A DNA stretch of 27,939 nucleotides from CAYRZF01 sp964428805 (GTDB taxonomy: Bacteria > Methylomirabilota > Methylomirabilia > Rokubacteriales > CSP1-6), in the NCBI GenBank assembly GCA_964428805.1, contig CAYRZF010000021.1, positions 1 through 27,939 on the forward strand, read 5' to 3'. Of the stretch, positions 1 through 7,722 are shown piece by piece. The position numbers and the translations under genes are program-made. The notes under the pieces were generated by a model. That model was not told the DNA's origin. It saw only the letters and a program-made list of their open reading frames with translations, and did not search any database. Numbering within the stretch: the first letter of the stretch is position 1; each line of letters begins with the position of its first letter.

Positions 1-850
1 CGCACGGATTGGTCGCCTCCACCATTCCGACCTCCGGCGTCGGGTTGGCGGGGCTTCGATTGATGCGGTCGATGAAGACCATGCCCGGATCCCCGGTGCG
101 CCAGGCCGCCCGAACGATCCGCTCGAACACCTCCCGGGCCGAGAGCTTCCCGGTCACCGCGCCGGTGTGAGGGTTGATCAGCTCATACTCCTCGCCTTTT
201 TCGAGGGCGTCCATGAAGCGATCGGTGGCGGCCACGGAGATGTTGAAGTTGGTGATGCCCCCGTCCAGCTTGCACTCGATGAACTCCAGGATGTCGGGGT
301 GTTCGATTTTCAGGATCCCCATGTTAGCTCCGCGACGGGTGCCCCCCTGTTTCACCGCCTCGGTGGCGCCGTTGAACACGCGGAGAAAGGAAACCGGGCC
401 CGAGGCCTTGCCGCCCGTCGAGGCGACCACGTCGTCCTTGGGGCGGAGCCGGGAGAACGCGAACCCGGTGCCGCCGCCGGATTTATGAATGATAGCCGCG
501 GCCTTCACGGCGTCGAAGATCTCCTCCATGGAATCCCCGACGGGGAGCACGTAGCACGCTGAGTACTGCAGCCGGTTCCCCTTTCCGGCATTCATGAGGG
601 TTGGCGAGTTCGGAAGAAAGTGCCCGTCCACCATCAAGTCGTAGAAGGCCGCCGCCACCTCGTGGACTGCCCCCGGGCTCTTCCCCCACCGCGCCTCGGC
701 CTGGGCCAGACACTGGGCCACGCGCCAGCACATCTCCTCCGGCGTTTCCAACACTTCGTCCCCCTTGCGGGTCAGATACCGCTCCCTGAGCACCCGGAGG
801 GCAGGCTCCGTCCACTTCCCGACTTTTGATGGCCGCGTGTCAGACAGCAT
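1..850 (-). CDS. nrdJ: Adenosylcobalamin-dependent (class II) ribonucleotide reductase, N-terminal part, cut by window edge
   Basis: This is the first 283 codons of a class II ribonucleotide reductase, which makes deoxyribonucleotides from ribonucleotides using adenosylcobalamin. The start is ATG at 850 with GGGAGGAG six bases upstream. Visible motifs are LPNSPTLMNAG (79-89), SACY (97-100, with C99 as one of the redox cysteines), the glycine-rich HKSGGGTGFAFSRLRP (122-137) and TRRGANMG (171-178). The last readable codons are ATNPC (279-283), the start of the catalytic NPCGE loop. No ATP-cone domain precedes the core. The rest of the gene lies left of the window, so the C-terminal cysteine tail and cobalamin-contacting regions cannot be checked. 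The assignment to class II rather than class I rests on the overall sequence feel of the SACYVLPV and HKSGGGTGF segments. Confidence 0.93.
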   Translation of the reverse strand, partial: MLSDTRPSKVGKWTEPALRVLRERYLTRKGDEVLETPEEMCWRVAQCLAQAEARWGKSPGAVHEVAAAFYDLMVDGHFLPNSPTLMNAGKGNRLQYSACYVLPVGDSMEEIFDAVKAAAIIHKSGGGTGFAFSRLRPKDDVVASTGGKASGPVSFLRVFNGATEAVKQGGTRRGANMGILKIEHPDILEFIECKLDGGITNFNISVAATDRFMDALEKGEEYELINPHTGAVTGKLSAREVFERIVRAAWRTGDPGMVFIDRINRSPANPTPEVGMVEATNPC

Positions 851-979
851 GCGACTCCTCCCTTTCCGGGTACGTGAGATTAGCGGGTGAGCGGGATAAT
901 CGGGCCGCGAGATGGGCCGGCCCCAAGGCAGCGCCGATGGGCGGGTCGCCAGGCGGCTTGGCGGCCTCGCTCGCGGACT

Positions 980-1008
980 ACTAGAGCGAACGGCCAGGAA
1001 ACGGTCAA
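980..1008 (-). promoter_or_regulatory. Sigma-70-type promoter for nrdJ
   Basis: On the minus strand a -35 element TTGACC (1003-1008) is followed by exactly 17 bases and a -10 element TCTAGT (980-985). Transcription would start near 973, leaving a leader of about 120 bases before the nrdJ ATG. I saw no cobalamin-riboswitch B12 box in that leader. The rest of the 851-1238 gap holds the NrdR-like palindrome and the ECF promoter listed separately, and no convincing gene. Confidence 0.5.
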
Positions 1009-1036
1009 TCTCTTACTGGGCGGCATCCGATTCGAC

Positions 1037-1052
1037 CCACTATATTGTGTGG
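1037..1052. promoter_or_regulatory. NrdR-box-like palindrome upstream of nrdJ
   Basis: The 16 bases CCACTATATTGTGTGG have CCAC/GTGG arms and match 13 of 16 positions of the recalled NrdR consensus ACACWATATATWGTGT. The site lies about 30 bases upstream of the nrdJ -35 element. NrdR normally represses ribonucleotide reductase genes through paired boxes about three helical turns apart. A second, much weaker candidate (CCACACGACATTTGGG, 1067-1082) is at roughly that spacing. The operator role is inference. Confidence 0.45.
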
Positions 1053-1186
1053 TGAGCCAGAGCCTACCACACGACATTTGGGACCGGTCAAGGAAAAAGT
1101 ATCGCATCGGCTCGTCCGGGTGAACACAATCACAAGCTTGCTCTTTTGGGGCGGTAGGAGCCAGGATTGGGGGGGCTCGGCCCTCG

Positions 1187-1214
1187 TGTCAACCAACTCG
1201 GGGGCTGATTCGTC
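1187..1214 (+). promoter_or_regulatory. ECF-type promoter, probably autoregulatory
   Basis: TGTCAACC (1187-1194), 16 bases, then CGTC (1211-1214), 24 bases before the sigma-factor ATG. The AAC-containing -35 and CGTC -10 with a 16-17 base spacer is the usual layout of promoters read by extracytoplasmic-function sigma factors, which commonly activate their own operon. A partly similar arrangement lies before the adaptor gene at 4303-4330. Confidence 0.4.
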
Positions 1215-1238
1215 AATCTTAGTGAGACGCGCAAAGAG

Positions 1239-1772
1239 ATGGGGGCCTTGAGAGAGATCCCGCCGTGGCATGCCGGGTATGAGGCACTCTACCGGCAGCA
1301 CTGCGGGCGGGTGGTGCGTTTATGCCGTCTCCTGCTGGATGACTCGCAGGAGGCCCAGGACGTCGCCCAAGAAGTCTTTCTCAAGCTGGCTCGCGTATCT
1401 GAGGCGCCCAACCAGCCTCGGGAATGGGGGGCGTGGCTGACACGGGTCACAGTGAACGCCTGTCGCGACCGGTGGCGCTCGGGTTGGTGGCGGTGGTGGC
1501 GCCTGAGGCACGAAGTCATCGAGGAGGTGGACGTTGAGGACGGCGAACCGACGCCGGAACGGGCGGCCCTCAGTGGGGAAGTGCGCGAGCAGGTCTGGGG
1601 CGCCTTCCGGCAGCTTCCCCGGCGCCAGCGAGAGATCTTTGTGCTGCGGCATCTCGAGGGGTGGTCCACCCAGGAAGTGGCCGACGCCGTGGGAGTGACC
1701 ACGGGCAGCGTGAAGCGTCATCTGTTCCGGGCCGTTCAGCGGTTGCGCAAAGCGCTAGGGGGGCGCCCATGA
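1239..1772 (+). CDS. ECF-family RNA polymerase sigma factor
   Basis: A 177-residue sigma factor with only regions 2 and 4, the hallmark of the extracytoplasmic-function group. Region 2 spans about residues 14-80 and contains DVAQEVFLKL (41-50), the core-polymerase-binding and -10-recognition helix. Region 4 spans about 118-172, with QLPRRQREIFVLRHLEG (125-141) and the helix-turn-helix WSTQEVADAVGVTTGSVKRHL. The linker carries an unusual tryptophan-rich basic stretch, GWWRWWRLRH (82-91). The start is ATG at 1239 with a weak AAAGAG just upstream. The stop overlaps the next start as ATGA, so it is translationally coupled to its likely anti-sigma factor. Gene order suggests control of the efflux genes downstream. 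The inducing signal is unknown. Confidence 0.93.
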   Translation: MGALREIPPWHAGYEALYRQHCGRVVRLCRLLLDDSQEAQDVAQEVFLKLARVSEAPNQPREWGAWLTRVTVNACRDRWRSGWWRWWRLRHEVIEEVDVEDGEPTPERAALSGEVREQVWGAFRQLPRRQREIFVLRHLEGWSTQEVADAVGVTTGSVKRHLFRAVQRLRKALGGRP

Positions 1773-2239
1773 ACCGATGCCTGCGGGACCGAACTCTGTT
1801 GCTACTGCACGAAGGGGAAGGGAGCGAGAGCGACCGGGCCCACCTGAGGGCCTGCCTCCGGTGTGCTGGGCGCTATCAGCAGATGGGTCTAGACCTCGAG
1901 GTGATCGATCAGGCGCTCGAACAGGCGCCCCCCCTCCGAGCGGCCCGTCGTCATCCCAGCGACGTCCGGCGCCGGAGCGTGGCGGTGGCCGTGGCGCTGG
2001 CAGTGATCGTCGTGTTCGCGGGGGTCGAAGCGTGGAGGTGGCGCGAGTCTCTGTCCTGGGTTCGTCCCCAGACGGAAGCCGGCGATGCCGATGCCCTCCG
2101 CTTCTTGGCAGAAGTGTCCGCCGTCCTGTCTTCAACAGGGGATGCGCCCACTCCGGACTTTGCCGACGTGGCAGCGATGCCGGAAACCGGCTGGTCGGAC
2201 GAAGGGGACGCAGGCCAGCTGTTTGATGACAACACTTGA
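1769..2239 (+). CDS. Membrane-anchored zinc-type anti-sigma factor
   Basis: This 156-residue protein overlaps the sigma gene by four bases. Near the N-terminus is HLRACLRC (H25, C29, C32), the HX3CX2C signature of zinc-binding anti-sigma domains, which hold ECF sigma factors inactive in the cytoplasm. A single membrane segment follows at about 70-89. The remaining ~65 residues would be periplasmic and are acidic, without a recognisable domain. The position directly after the sigma factor supports the assignment more than overall similarity, which I cannot measure. Release is probably triggered through the periplasmic part, perhaps with the Spy-like protein encoded next. Confidence 0.82.
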   Translation: MNRCLRDRTLLLLHEGEGSESDRAHLRACLRCAGRYQQMGLDLEVIDQALEQAPPLRAARRHPSDVRRRSVAVAVALAVIVVFAGVEAWRWRESLSWVRPQTEAGDADALRFLAEVSAVLSSTGDAPTPDFADVAAMPETGWSDEGDAGQLFDDNT

Positions 2240-2251
2240 GGAGGGACATCA

Positions 2252-2740
2252 ATGAGGCCACGATGGGGAATTGCGCTGCTAGGAGCACTCACGATAGGGC
2301 TCTGGACTGCGACGGCCTCCGCGCAGCATTCCAGGGGCATGCACATGTATGGGATGGGTCCATGGCAGGGAGGGTTCCACATGGGGCTACCCCTGCTCGT
2401 CAAAGGGGTGGGCCTGACCGAAACCCAGCAGGCTCAGGTCAAACAGATTGTGGCAAGCCATCGACCACAGTTTCAGGGGCTACTGAGCCAGCTACGGACC
2501 GCCCACGAGCAATTGGCCGAGAAGCTCTATGCCCCAGGTCCGGTGAAGGCCGAAGATCTTGCCCCGCTTAAGGAGCAAATCGGCCAGCTCCGGGGACAAC
2601 TCGCCCAAGAGGGGCTTCAGGTCGCCCTCGAGATCCGTGGGGTGCTCACCCCGGAGCAGCTTGCCAAGGCCGGGCAGACTCGACGACGTTTCAACGAGTT
2701 GCGGGCCGAAATGAGGGGTCTCCTCGGGGGGGAGCAATAG
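2252..2740 (+). CDS. Spy/CpxP/CnrX-like periplasmic stress or metal sensor
   Basis: A 162-residue exported protein starting at ATG 2252 with GGAGGG seven bases upstream. The signal peptide ends at about ASA|QH (24/25). The mature N-terminus is rich in Met and His (QHSRGMHMYGMGPWQGGFHMG, residues 25-45), which suggests copper, nickel or similar metal binding. Two LTxxQ motifs, LTETQ (55-59) and LTPEQ (132-136), bracket a mostly helical region, as in Spy, CpxP and CnrX/ZraP relatives. In the CnrYXH system of Cupriavidus a protein of this fold senses metal and acts with an anti-sigma/sigma pair, which is the arrangement here. A chaperone-only role like Spy is the alternative. Confidence 0.85.
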   Translation: MRPRWGIALLGALTIGLWTATASAQHSRGMHMYGMGPWQGGFHMGLPLLVKGVGLTETQQAQVKQIVASHRPQFQGLLSQLRTAHEQLAEKLYAPGPVKAEDLAPLKEQIGQLRGQLAQEGLQVALEIRGVLTPEQLAKAGQTRRRFNELRAEMRGLLGGEQ

Positions 2741-2887
2741 CGCCTCTGTCTCTCTCAGTTGAAGCGCGGCCAGATAATTCGTATTCGTCTCGGGCGCGGG
2801 CGTCGGTACAATGTCAGCGTGGTTGTTTGTGCTTTTCCGTGCCCCGCCGAATCCTGAAGCGCTTCCCTGATGAGAAGGAGATTTCGC

Positions 2888-4267
2888 ATGACGCGAGCCT
2901 GTTTGGCCCGGTCCCGGGCTTTGCCCGTGGCACTGGTTCTGGGCATTTGGCTGACCCCGCTGGCGGCAGGAGCCCAGACACCCCCCGGGCCTTCCGCGCC
3001 GGTCCCCCCCTTCCCTTCGGCCTCCCCGGTGGCCGGCCGGGTTCTGACCCTTCCAGAGGCCGTCAAGATCGCGTTGGAGACCCAGCCGACGATCCAGTCT
3101 CGCCTGGCCGATTACGCCGCGGCCCAGCAGCGCGTGAAGGAGGCCCTCTCCAACATCCTGCCTCAGATCGGCGGCAGCTGGGTCGGCAGCCGGCAGCAGA
3201 CGCAGTTCTTTTCCAGCTCGATCGGCGGGGGCGCGACCAAGCCCCAGCCGCTCTGGAGCACCACCCAGTCGGCCCAGCTCACCCTCTCCCAGATCCTCTT
3301 CGACTTCGGGCAGACCTTTGCCGCCACCGACGTGGCGAAGGCCCAGTCCGAGGTAGCCCGGCTCGATGTCGAGGTGCAGAAGGACCAGATCATCCTCGCT
3401 GTCAAGGAAGGGTACTTCAACCTCCTCCTCGGCAAGCGGCTCGTGGTGGTCAATCAGGAGGCCGTGGCTCGGGCCGGGTTGAACCTCCGGACCGCCAAGG
3501 GGTTCTTCGAGGTGGGGACGCGGCCGAAGATCGACGTCGTGCGCGCTGAGGTGACCATGGCCAACGCCGAGCTGGGCCTGATCCAGGCGCGGAACGCGCT
3601 GAGCCTGGCCCGTGTGGCCCTGAACACGGCGATGGGGATCGCCGTGAAGACGCCGACGGAGGTCGAGGACATCCTCACCTATGAGCCCTATCCGGTCGAT
3701 CAGGAGAAGCTGATCGACGAGGCGCTGCGCCGGCGCCCCGAGTACTTCCGCGTCAACGCGGTCGTGACCTCCGCCGAGGCGTCCGTCCGTCAGGCCTTCC
3801 GGAACTTCTTCCCTGTCGTCTCGGGGATCGGCTCATACGGCGGAACGTTCCGCAGCCCCACCACGCCTGACGACCTGGCAGAAACCTGGCAGTTGGGCGT
3901 TCAGTTGAATTGGGCGATCCTCGACGGCGGCAACAAGATCGCGCGCTACCAGGAGACGCAGAAGATCCTCGAGTCCGGGCGTTCCCAGGTCAAGACCATC
4001 GAGCTCTCGGTGAGCCAGGAAGTCGTCCAGGCCGACCTCAACCTCAGCGAGGCCAAGGAGGGGATCAACCCCGCGCAGAAGGGCGTGGAGTCCGCCCAAG
4101 AAAACTTCCGCCTCGCCAAGGGTCGGTTCGACGCGGGCGTGGGGACCATCATCGAGCTGACGGATGCCCAATTCACGCTCACCCAGGCTGAGGCGACGCT
4201 GGCCCAGGTGCTGGCCGCCTACCGGATCGGCATCGCCCGGCTGGAGCGCGCGCTGGGCCGCCGATAG
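2888..4267 (+). CDS. TolC-family outer-membrane efflux protein
   Basis: A 459-residue outer-membrane channel subunit for a tripartite pump. An in-frame ATG lies at 2870, but AAGGAGA sits seven bases before the ATG at 2888, so I use 2888. The signal peptide ends at about LAAGAQ. Two OEP repeats follow: the first begins LTLPEAVKIALETQP, the second about residue 255 with DEALRRRPEYFRV. Both have the long alternating helical hairpins of TolC (for example SQEVVQADLNLSEAKEGI and VGTIIELTDAQFTLTQAEATLAQ). The gene ends 71 bases before the adaptor gene, which it should partner at the outer membrane. Confidence 0.93.
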   Translation: MTRACLARSRALPVALVLGIWLTPLAAGAQTPPGPSAPVPPFPSASPVAGRVLTLPEAVKIALETQPTIQSRLADYAAAQQRVKEALSNILPQIGGSWVGSRQQTQFFSSSIGGGATKPQPLWSTTQSAQLTLSQILFDFGQTFAATDVAKAQSEVARLDVEVQKDQIILAVKEGYFNLLLGKRLVVVNQEAVARAGLNLRTAKGFFEVGTRPKIDVVRAEVTMANAELGLIQARNALSLARVALNTAMGIAVKTPTEVEDILTYEPYPVDQEKLIDEALRRRPEYFRVNAVVTSAEASVRQAFRNFFPVVSGIGSYGGTFRSPTTPDDLAETWQLGVQLNWAILDGGNKIARYQETQKILESGRSQVKTIELSVSQEVVQADLNLSEAKEGINPAQKGVESAQENFRLAKGRFDAGVGTIIELTDAQFTLTQAEATLAQVLAAYRIGIARLERALGRR

Positions 4268-4302
4268 CCCCTGTTCCCTCACCCACGCGCCGGGGATACA
4301 AT

Positions 4303-4330
4303 TGTAAGCGGCCCGGTCCAGGAGGCCGTC
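4303..4330 (+). promoter_or_regulatory. Possible ECF-type promoter before the adaptor gene
   Basis: TGTAAGCG (4303-4310), 16 bases, CGTC (4327-4330), the same spacing and -10 as the sigma-operon site at 1187-1214, with five of eight bases matching in the -35. A TACAAT overlaps its left edge. The start codon is only eight bases after CGTC, so the transcript would have almost no leader. A related TGTCAGCG lies at 2812-2819 before tolC, but its CGTG is 18 bases away. Weak evidence. Confidence 0.22.
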
Positions 4331-4338
4331 CAAGAATC

Positions 4339-5745
4339 ATGCGGCGACGACTCCTTACTCTCCTCGTTATCGTGGTCGTGACGCTGGGGGCCACGGCGGC
4401 CTGGTTCTACGCCCAGGGGCGGGGCGCGAGTCCGAAGTACCGGTTCGCCCGGGTGGAGGCGGGTTCCCTGACGGCGACCGTTTCGGCGACAGGGAACCTG
4501 AACGCCGTGATCACCGTCCAGGTGGGCTCCCAGGTCTCCGGGCAGATCAAGCAACTCTTCGCCGACTTCAACTCGCAGGTCAAGAAGGGTCAGCTGATCG
4601 TGCGCATCGACCCCGACACCTTCGAGGCGAAGGTCAATCAAGCCAAGGCCGATCTTGAAGCGTCCGCTGCCACGGTCTTGAACCAGCGGGCTCTGGTGGA
4701 GCGGACCCGGGCGGACGTAGAGAACGCCCGGGCGGCGGTGGCCGTGGGCAAGGCCCAGACGGCGAAGGCGGAGGTCGCCGTGCTGGACGCGAAACGCGAT
4801 CTGGCTCGCAAGACGGAACTCCTGAGGAAAGAGCTAATCGCCCAGAGCGACAAGGATACCTCCCAGGCCAACTACGATTCGGCGGTGGCCCAGATCGAGG
4901 CGAATCGCGCCCAAGAGCAGGCCCTGGCTGCCGGGGTCCGGTCCGGGGAGGCCCAGTTCAAGGTGGCCGAGGCTCAGGTCAAGGCCGCCGAAGCCCAGGT
5001 CAGGCAGAAGAAGGCTGCGCTCGACCAGGCCCAGGTGGATCTGGACCACACTTCCATCCGGGCGCCGGTTGACGGGGTCGTCGTGTCCCGGACCGTGGAC
5101 GTGGGGCAGACCGTAGCCGCCAGCCTCCAGGCCCCCACCCTCTTCACGATCGCCCAGGATCTGACCCAGATGCAGGTGGACACGAATGTGGACGAGGCCG
5201 ACGTGGGCCGTATCCGATTGGATCAGCGCGCGACCTTCACCGTGGACTCCTTCCCAGGGCAGACCTTTTCGGGGGAAGTCGTCCAGATCCGGAAGGCGCC
5301 CCAGGTGGTTCAGAACGTGGTCACCTACAACGTCGTGGTCTCGGCGCAAAACAGGGAGCTCAAGCTCTTGCCCGGGATGACCGCCAACGTCCGAATCGTC
5401 GTGGACCAGAAGCCCTCGGTCCTGAAGGTTCCCAACGCTGCCCTCCGCTTCCGCCCTCAGGGCGTGGAGGGGGACGGCGTTCCCCGGGGCGGGCCCCAGG
5501 GTCAGAACCCCCAGGCTGGAGGGGGATCGGGGCCGCCCGGCGCCCACGGCGGCCTCTCGGGGCGGGTCTGGATCCTGGGGCCCGCCGGGAAGCCCAAGCC
5601 GCTCTCCATCCAGCTCGGGATCAGCGACGGGACATTCACCGAGATCCTGGACGGAGGGCTCAGGGACGGACAGGAAGTGATCGTGGGATCCACCGAGCGA
5701 CCCACCCCTCAGCCGTCGGGGGGTGCGCCGCGGATCCGGTTTTAA
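4339..5745 (+). CDS. macA: MacA-type periplasmic adaptor (membrane fusion protein)
   Basis: A 468-residue inner-membrane-anchored adaptor linking the MacB transporter to TolC. An N-terminal hydrophobic anchor (about 5-25) follows an arginine cluster. The split lipoyl domain starts around VSGQIKQLFADFNSQVKKGQ and resumes at DHTSIRAPVDGVVVSRTVDVGQTV. Between them is an unusually long helical hairpin (about residues 95-235) full of Ala, Lys and Gln heptads. Beta-barrel and membrane-proximal domains follow. A Gly/Pro-rich insertion (about 375-405) makes it some 100 residues longer than E. coli MacA (371). AGGAGG is 13 bases upstream of ATG, longer than ideal. The gene is followed after one base by the ATPase gene. 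Confidence 0.9.
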   Translation: MRRRLLTLLVIVVVTLGATAAWFYAQGRGASPKYRFARVEAGSLTATVSATGNLNAVITVQVGSQVSGQIKQLFADFNSQVKKGQLIVRIDPDTFEAKVNQAKADLEASAATVLNQRALVERTRADVENARAAVAVGKAQTAKAEVAVLDAKRDLARKTELLRKELIAQSDKDTSQANYDSAVAQIEANRAQEQALAAGVRSGEAQFKVAEAQVKAAEAQVRQKKAALDQAQVDLDHTSIRAPVDGVVVSRTVDVGQTVAASLQAPTLFTIAQDLTQMQVDTNVDEADVGRIRLDQRATFTVDSFPGQTFSGEVVQIRKAPQVVQNVVTYNVVVSAQNRELKLLPGMTANVRIVVDQKPSVLKVPNAALRFRPQGVEGDGVPRGGPQGQNPQAGGGSGPPGAHGGLSGRVWILGPAGKPKPLSIQLGISDGTFTEILDGGLRDGQEVIVGSTERPTPQPSGGAPRIRF

Positions 5746-5746
5746 G

Positions 5747-6493
5747 ATGGCCGACGTTCTCATCGAAACCCAGGGGCTGGTCAAGGAGTACCGGTTGGGG
5801 CCCCACGTGGTGCACGCCCTCCGCGGCGTGTCGGTCCGGATCCGACGGGGCGAGTTCGTGGCGGTGATGGGGCCGTCGGGTTCGGGCAAGTCCACCTTCA
5901 TGAACCTCCTGGGGTGCCTCGACACGCCGACGGCCGGGCGCTATCTGCTCGGCGGGGAAGACATCTCCCGCCTCTCCCGGGACGCGCTGGCGCGGATCCG
6001 CAATCAAAAAATCGGCTTCGTGTTCCAGACGTTCAACCTGCTCCCGAGGATCAGCGCCCAGGAGAACGTGGAGCTCCCGCTCCTCTACGACGGCACCCCC
6101 CCGAGCGAGCGTCGCCCCAAGGCGCGGGCGAAACTGGAAGCCGTGGGACTGTCCGACCGGGCGCATCACCACCCCGCGCAGCTTTCCGGCGGCCAACAGC
6201 AGCGGGTGGCGATCGCGCGCGCCCTCGTGAATAACCCGGTCTTGATCCTGGCTGACGAGCCGACGGGCAACCTGGACTCGCGCACCAGCGTGGAGGTCAT
6301 GGCGCTCTTCCAGGCGCTCAACCGGAGCGGGATCACGATCGTCCTCGTCACCCACGAGGCCGAGATTGCCCAGTACGCCGGGCGCGCCCTCAGCTTCCGC
6401 GACGGCAAACTGATCCACGATCAATCTGTGGCCGAACCCAAGGACGCCGAGAGTCTCCTGGCCACGCTTCCTCCCCTGGAGGTGGACGCATGA
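5747..6493 (+). CDS. macB: MacB-type ABC transporter ATPase subunit
   Basis: A 248-residue nucleotide-binding protein of the MacB/LolD class that powers the pump from the cytoplasmic side. Walker A is GPSGSGKST (42-50), the Q-loop is at Q94, the signature is LSGGQ (146-150), Walker B is LILADE (166-171) and the switch histidine is H203. NLDSRTS marks the D-loop. The start is ATG 5747, one base after the adaptor stop; an in-frame GTG at 5723 would overlap the adaptor gene and is less likely. It ends in an ATGA overlap with the permease. In E. coli MacB the ATPase and permease are one polypeptide; here they are separate. Confidence 0.93.
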   Translation: MADVLIETQGLVKEYRLGPHVVHALRGVSVRIRRGEFVAVMGPSGSGKSTFMNLLGCLDTPTAGRYLLGGEDISRLSRDALARIRNQKIGFVFQTFNLLPRISAQENVELPLLYDGTPPSERRPKARAKLEAVGLSDRAHHHPAQLSGGQQQRVAIARALVNNPVLILADEPTGNLDSRTSVEVMALFQALNRSGITIVLVTHEAEIAQYAGRALSFRDGKLIHDQSVAEPKDAESLLATLPPLEVDA

Positions 6494-7722
6494 ACGTGTG
6501 GGCCAGCGGGCGCATCGCGGTCCGCGCGCTGCGGGTCAACGCCCTCCGGAGCGTGCTCACGATGCTCGGCATTATCATCGGCGTGGGCGCCGTCATCACG
6601 ATGGTGGCGGTGGGGGCCGGGGCCCAGGCCCGGGTGGCGGAGCAGATCCAGAGTCTCGGCTCCAACCTCATCATCGTGCTCTCGGGCACCGTCACCTCGG
6701 GCGGGGTCCGGCTCGGCCACGGCACCCAGCTCACGATCACCGAAGACGATGCGTGGGCGATCGCGCGCGAGGTGCCGACCGTCCAGGCGGCCGCTCCCTC
6801 CATGCGGGGTACCGCCGCGGTGGTCTACGGCAACCTCAACTGGACCACGGTCGTGCAAGGGGTGACGCCCGACTTTTTTGAGGCCCGGGAATGGGGCGTT
6901 GTCGCGGGAAAGCTCTTCACCCAGGAGGACGTGGACGGCGCGACCAAGGTCGCGTTGCTCGGCCAGACCGTCGCCGCGAACCTCTTCAGCGATAGCGATC
7001 CCGTCGGGCAGGTGATCAGGATCCGGAAGGTCCCCTTCACCGTCATCGGGGTGCTCGACCGGAAGGGGCAGAGCACCTGGGGGCAGGACCAGGACGACAT
7101 CATCATGATCCCCCTCTCCACCGCCAAGAAAAAGGTGTTGGGCGTGAGCCAGGCCAACGCGCGCTCGGTGGGGGCCATCTCCATCAAGACCCAGGAGGGG
7201 GCGGACATGAAGGAGGCTGAGCAGCAGATGCGGGCTCTCCTGCGCCAGCGCCATCGCCTCCAACCGTATCAGGACGACGACTTCTGGCTCCGGAATCTGT
7301 CGGAGGTCCTCCAGACCCAGGAGGAATCCTCGCGCGTCCTCACCATGCTCCTCGCCGCCATCGCCTCCGTCTCCCTCCTGGTCGGGGGCATCGGCATCAT
7401 GAATATCATGCTGGTGTCCGTGACGGAACGAACGAGGGAAATCGGCTTGAGGATGGCGGTGGGTGCGCGGGGCCGGGACATCCTGACCCAGTTTTTGGTG
7501 GAAGCGGTGACCCTTTCCCTGATCGGCGGGCTGATCGGGATCGGGGTCGGCCTGGCCGGCTCGTACGGGATCGCCTACTTCGCGGAGTGGCGCACGCTGA
7601 TCCAGCCGGAGGCGATCCTTCTGGCCTTCGGCTTTTCAGGCGCGGTGGGTATCTTCTTCGGCTTCTACCCGGCCCGGAAGGCCTCCCGACTGGACCCCAT
7701 CGAAGCCCTCCGGTATGAATAA
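6490..7722 (+). CDS. MacB-type ABC transporter permease (FtsX fold)
   Basis: A 410-residue membrane subunit. The first membrane helix (RSVLTMLGIIIGVGAVITMVAV) precedes a large periplasmic domain of roughly 230 residues (MacB_PCD type). The C-terminal FtsX domain has three helices, beginning at about residue 288 with LTMLLAAIASVSLLVGGIGIMNIML and the conserved VSVTERTREIGLRMAVGAR loop. It couples ATP hydrolysis by its partner to periplasmic motion that drives substrate through TolC. The start overlaps the ATPase stop by four bases, implying coupled synthesis. The substrate cannot be read from sequence; macrolides, lipopeptides, peptides and haem precursors are known for the family. Confidence 0.93.
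   Translation: MNVWASGRIAVRALRVNALRSVLTMLGIIIGVGAVITMVAVGAGAQARVAEQIQSLGSNLIIVLSGTVTSGGVRLGHGTQLTITEDDAWAIAREVPTVQAAAPSMRGTAAVVYGNLNWTTVVQGVTPDFFEAREWGVVAGKLFTQEDVDGATKVALLGQTVAANLFSDSDPVGQVIRIRKVPFTVIGVLDRKGQSTWGQDQDDIIMIPLSTAKKKVLGVSQANARSVGAISIKTQEGADMKEAEQQMRALLRQRHRLQPYQDDDFWLRNLSEVLQTQEESSRVLTMLLAAIASVSLLVGGIGIMNIMLVSVTERTREIGLRMAVGARGRDILTQFLVEAVTLSLIGGLIGIGVGLAGSYGIAYFAEWRTLIQPEAILLAFGFSGAVGIFFGFYPARKASRLDPIEALRYE

Noticed and set aside
851..973. Cobalamin riboswitch in the nrdJ leader
   Set aside because: A B12-dependent enzyme made it worth looking for, but I saw no B12-box-like sequence and the leader is short.
4834..5925. 363-residue minus-strand open frame opposite macA
   Set aside because: Shadow frame, with no ribosome site or recognisable domain.
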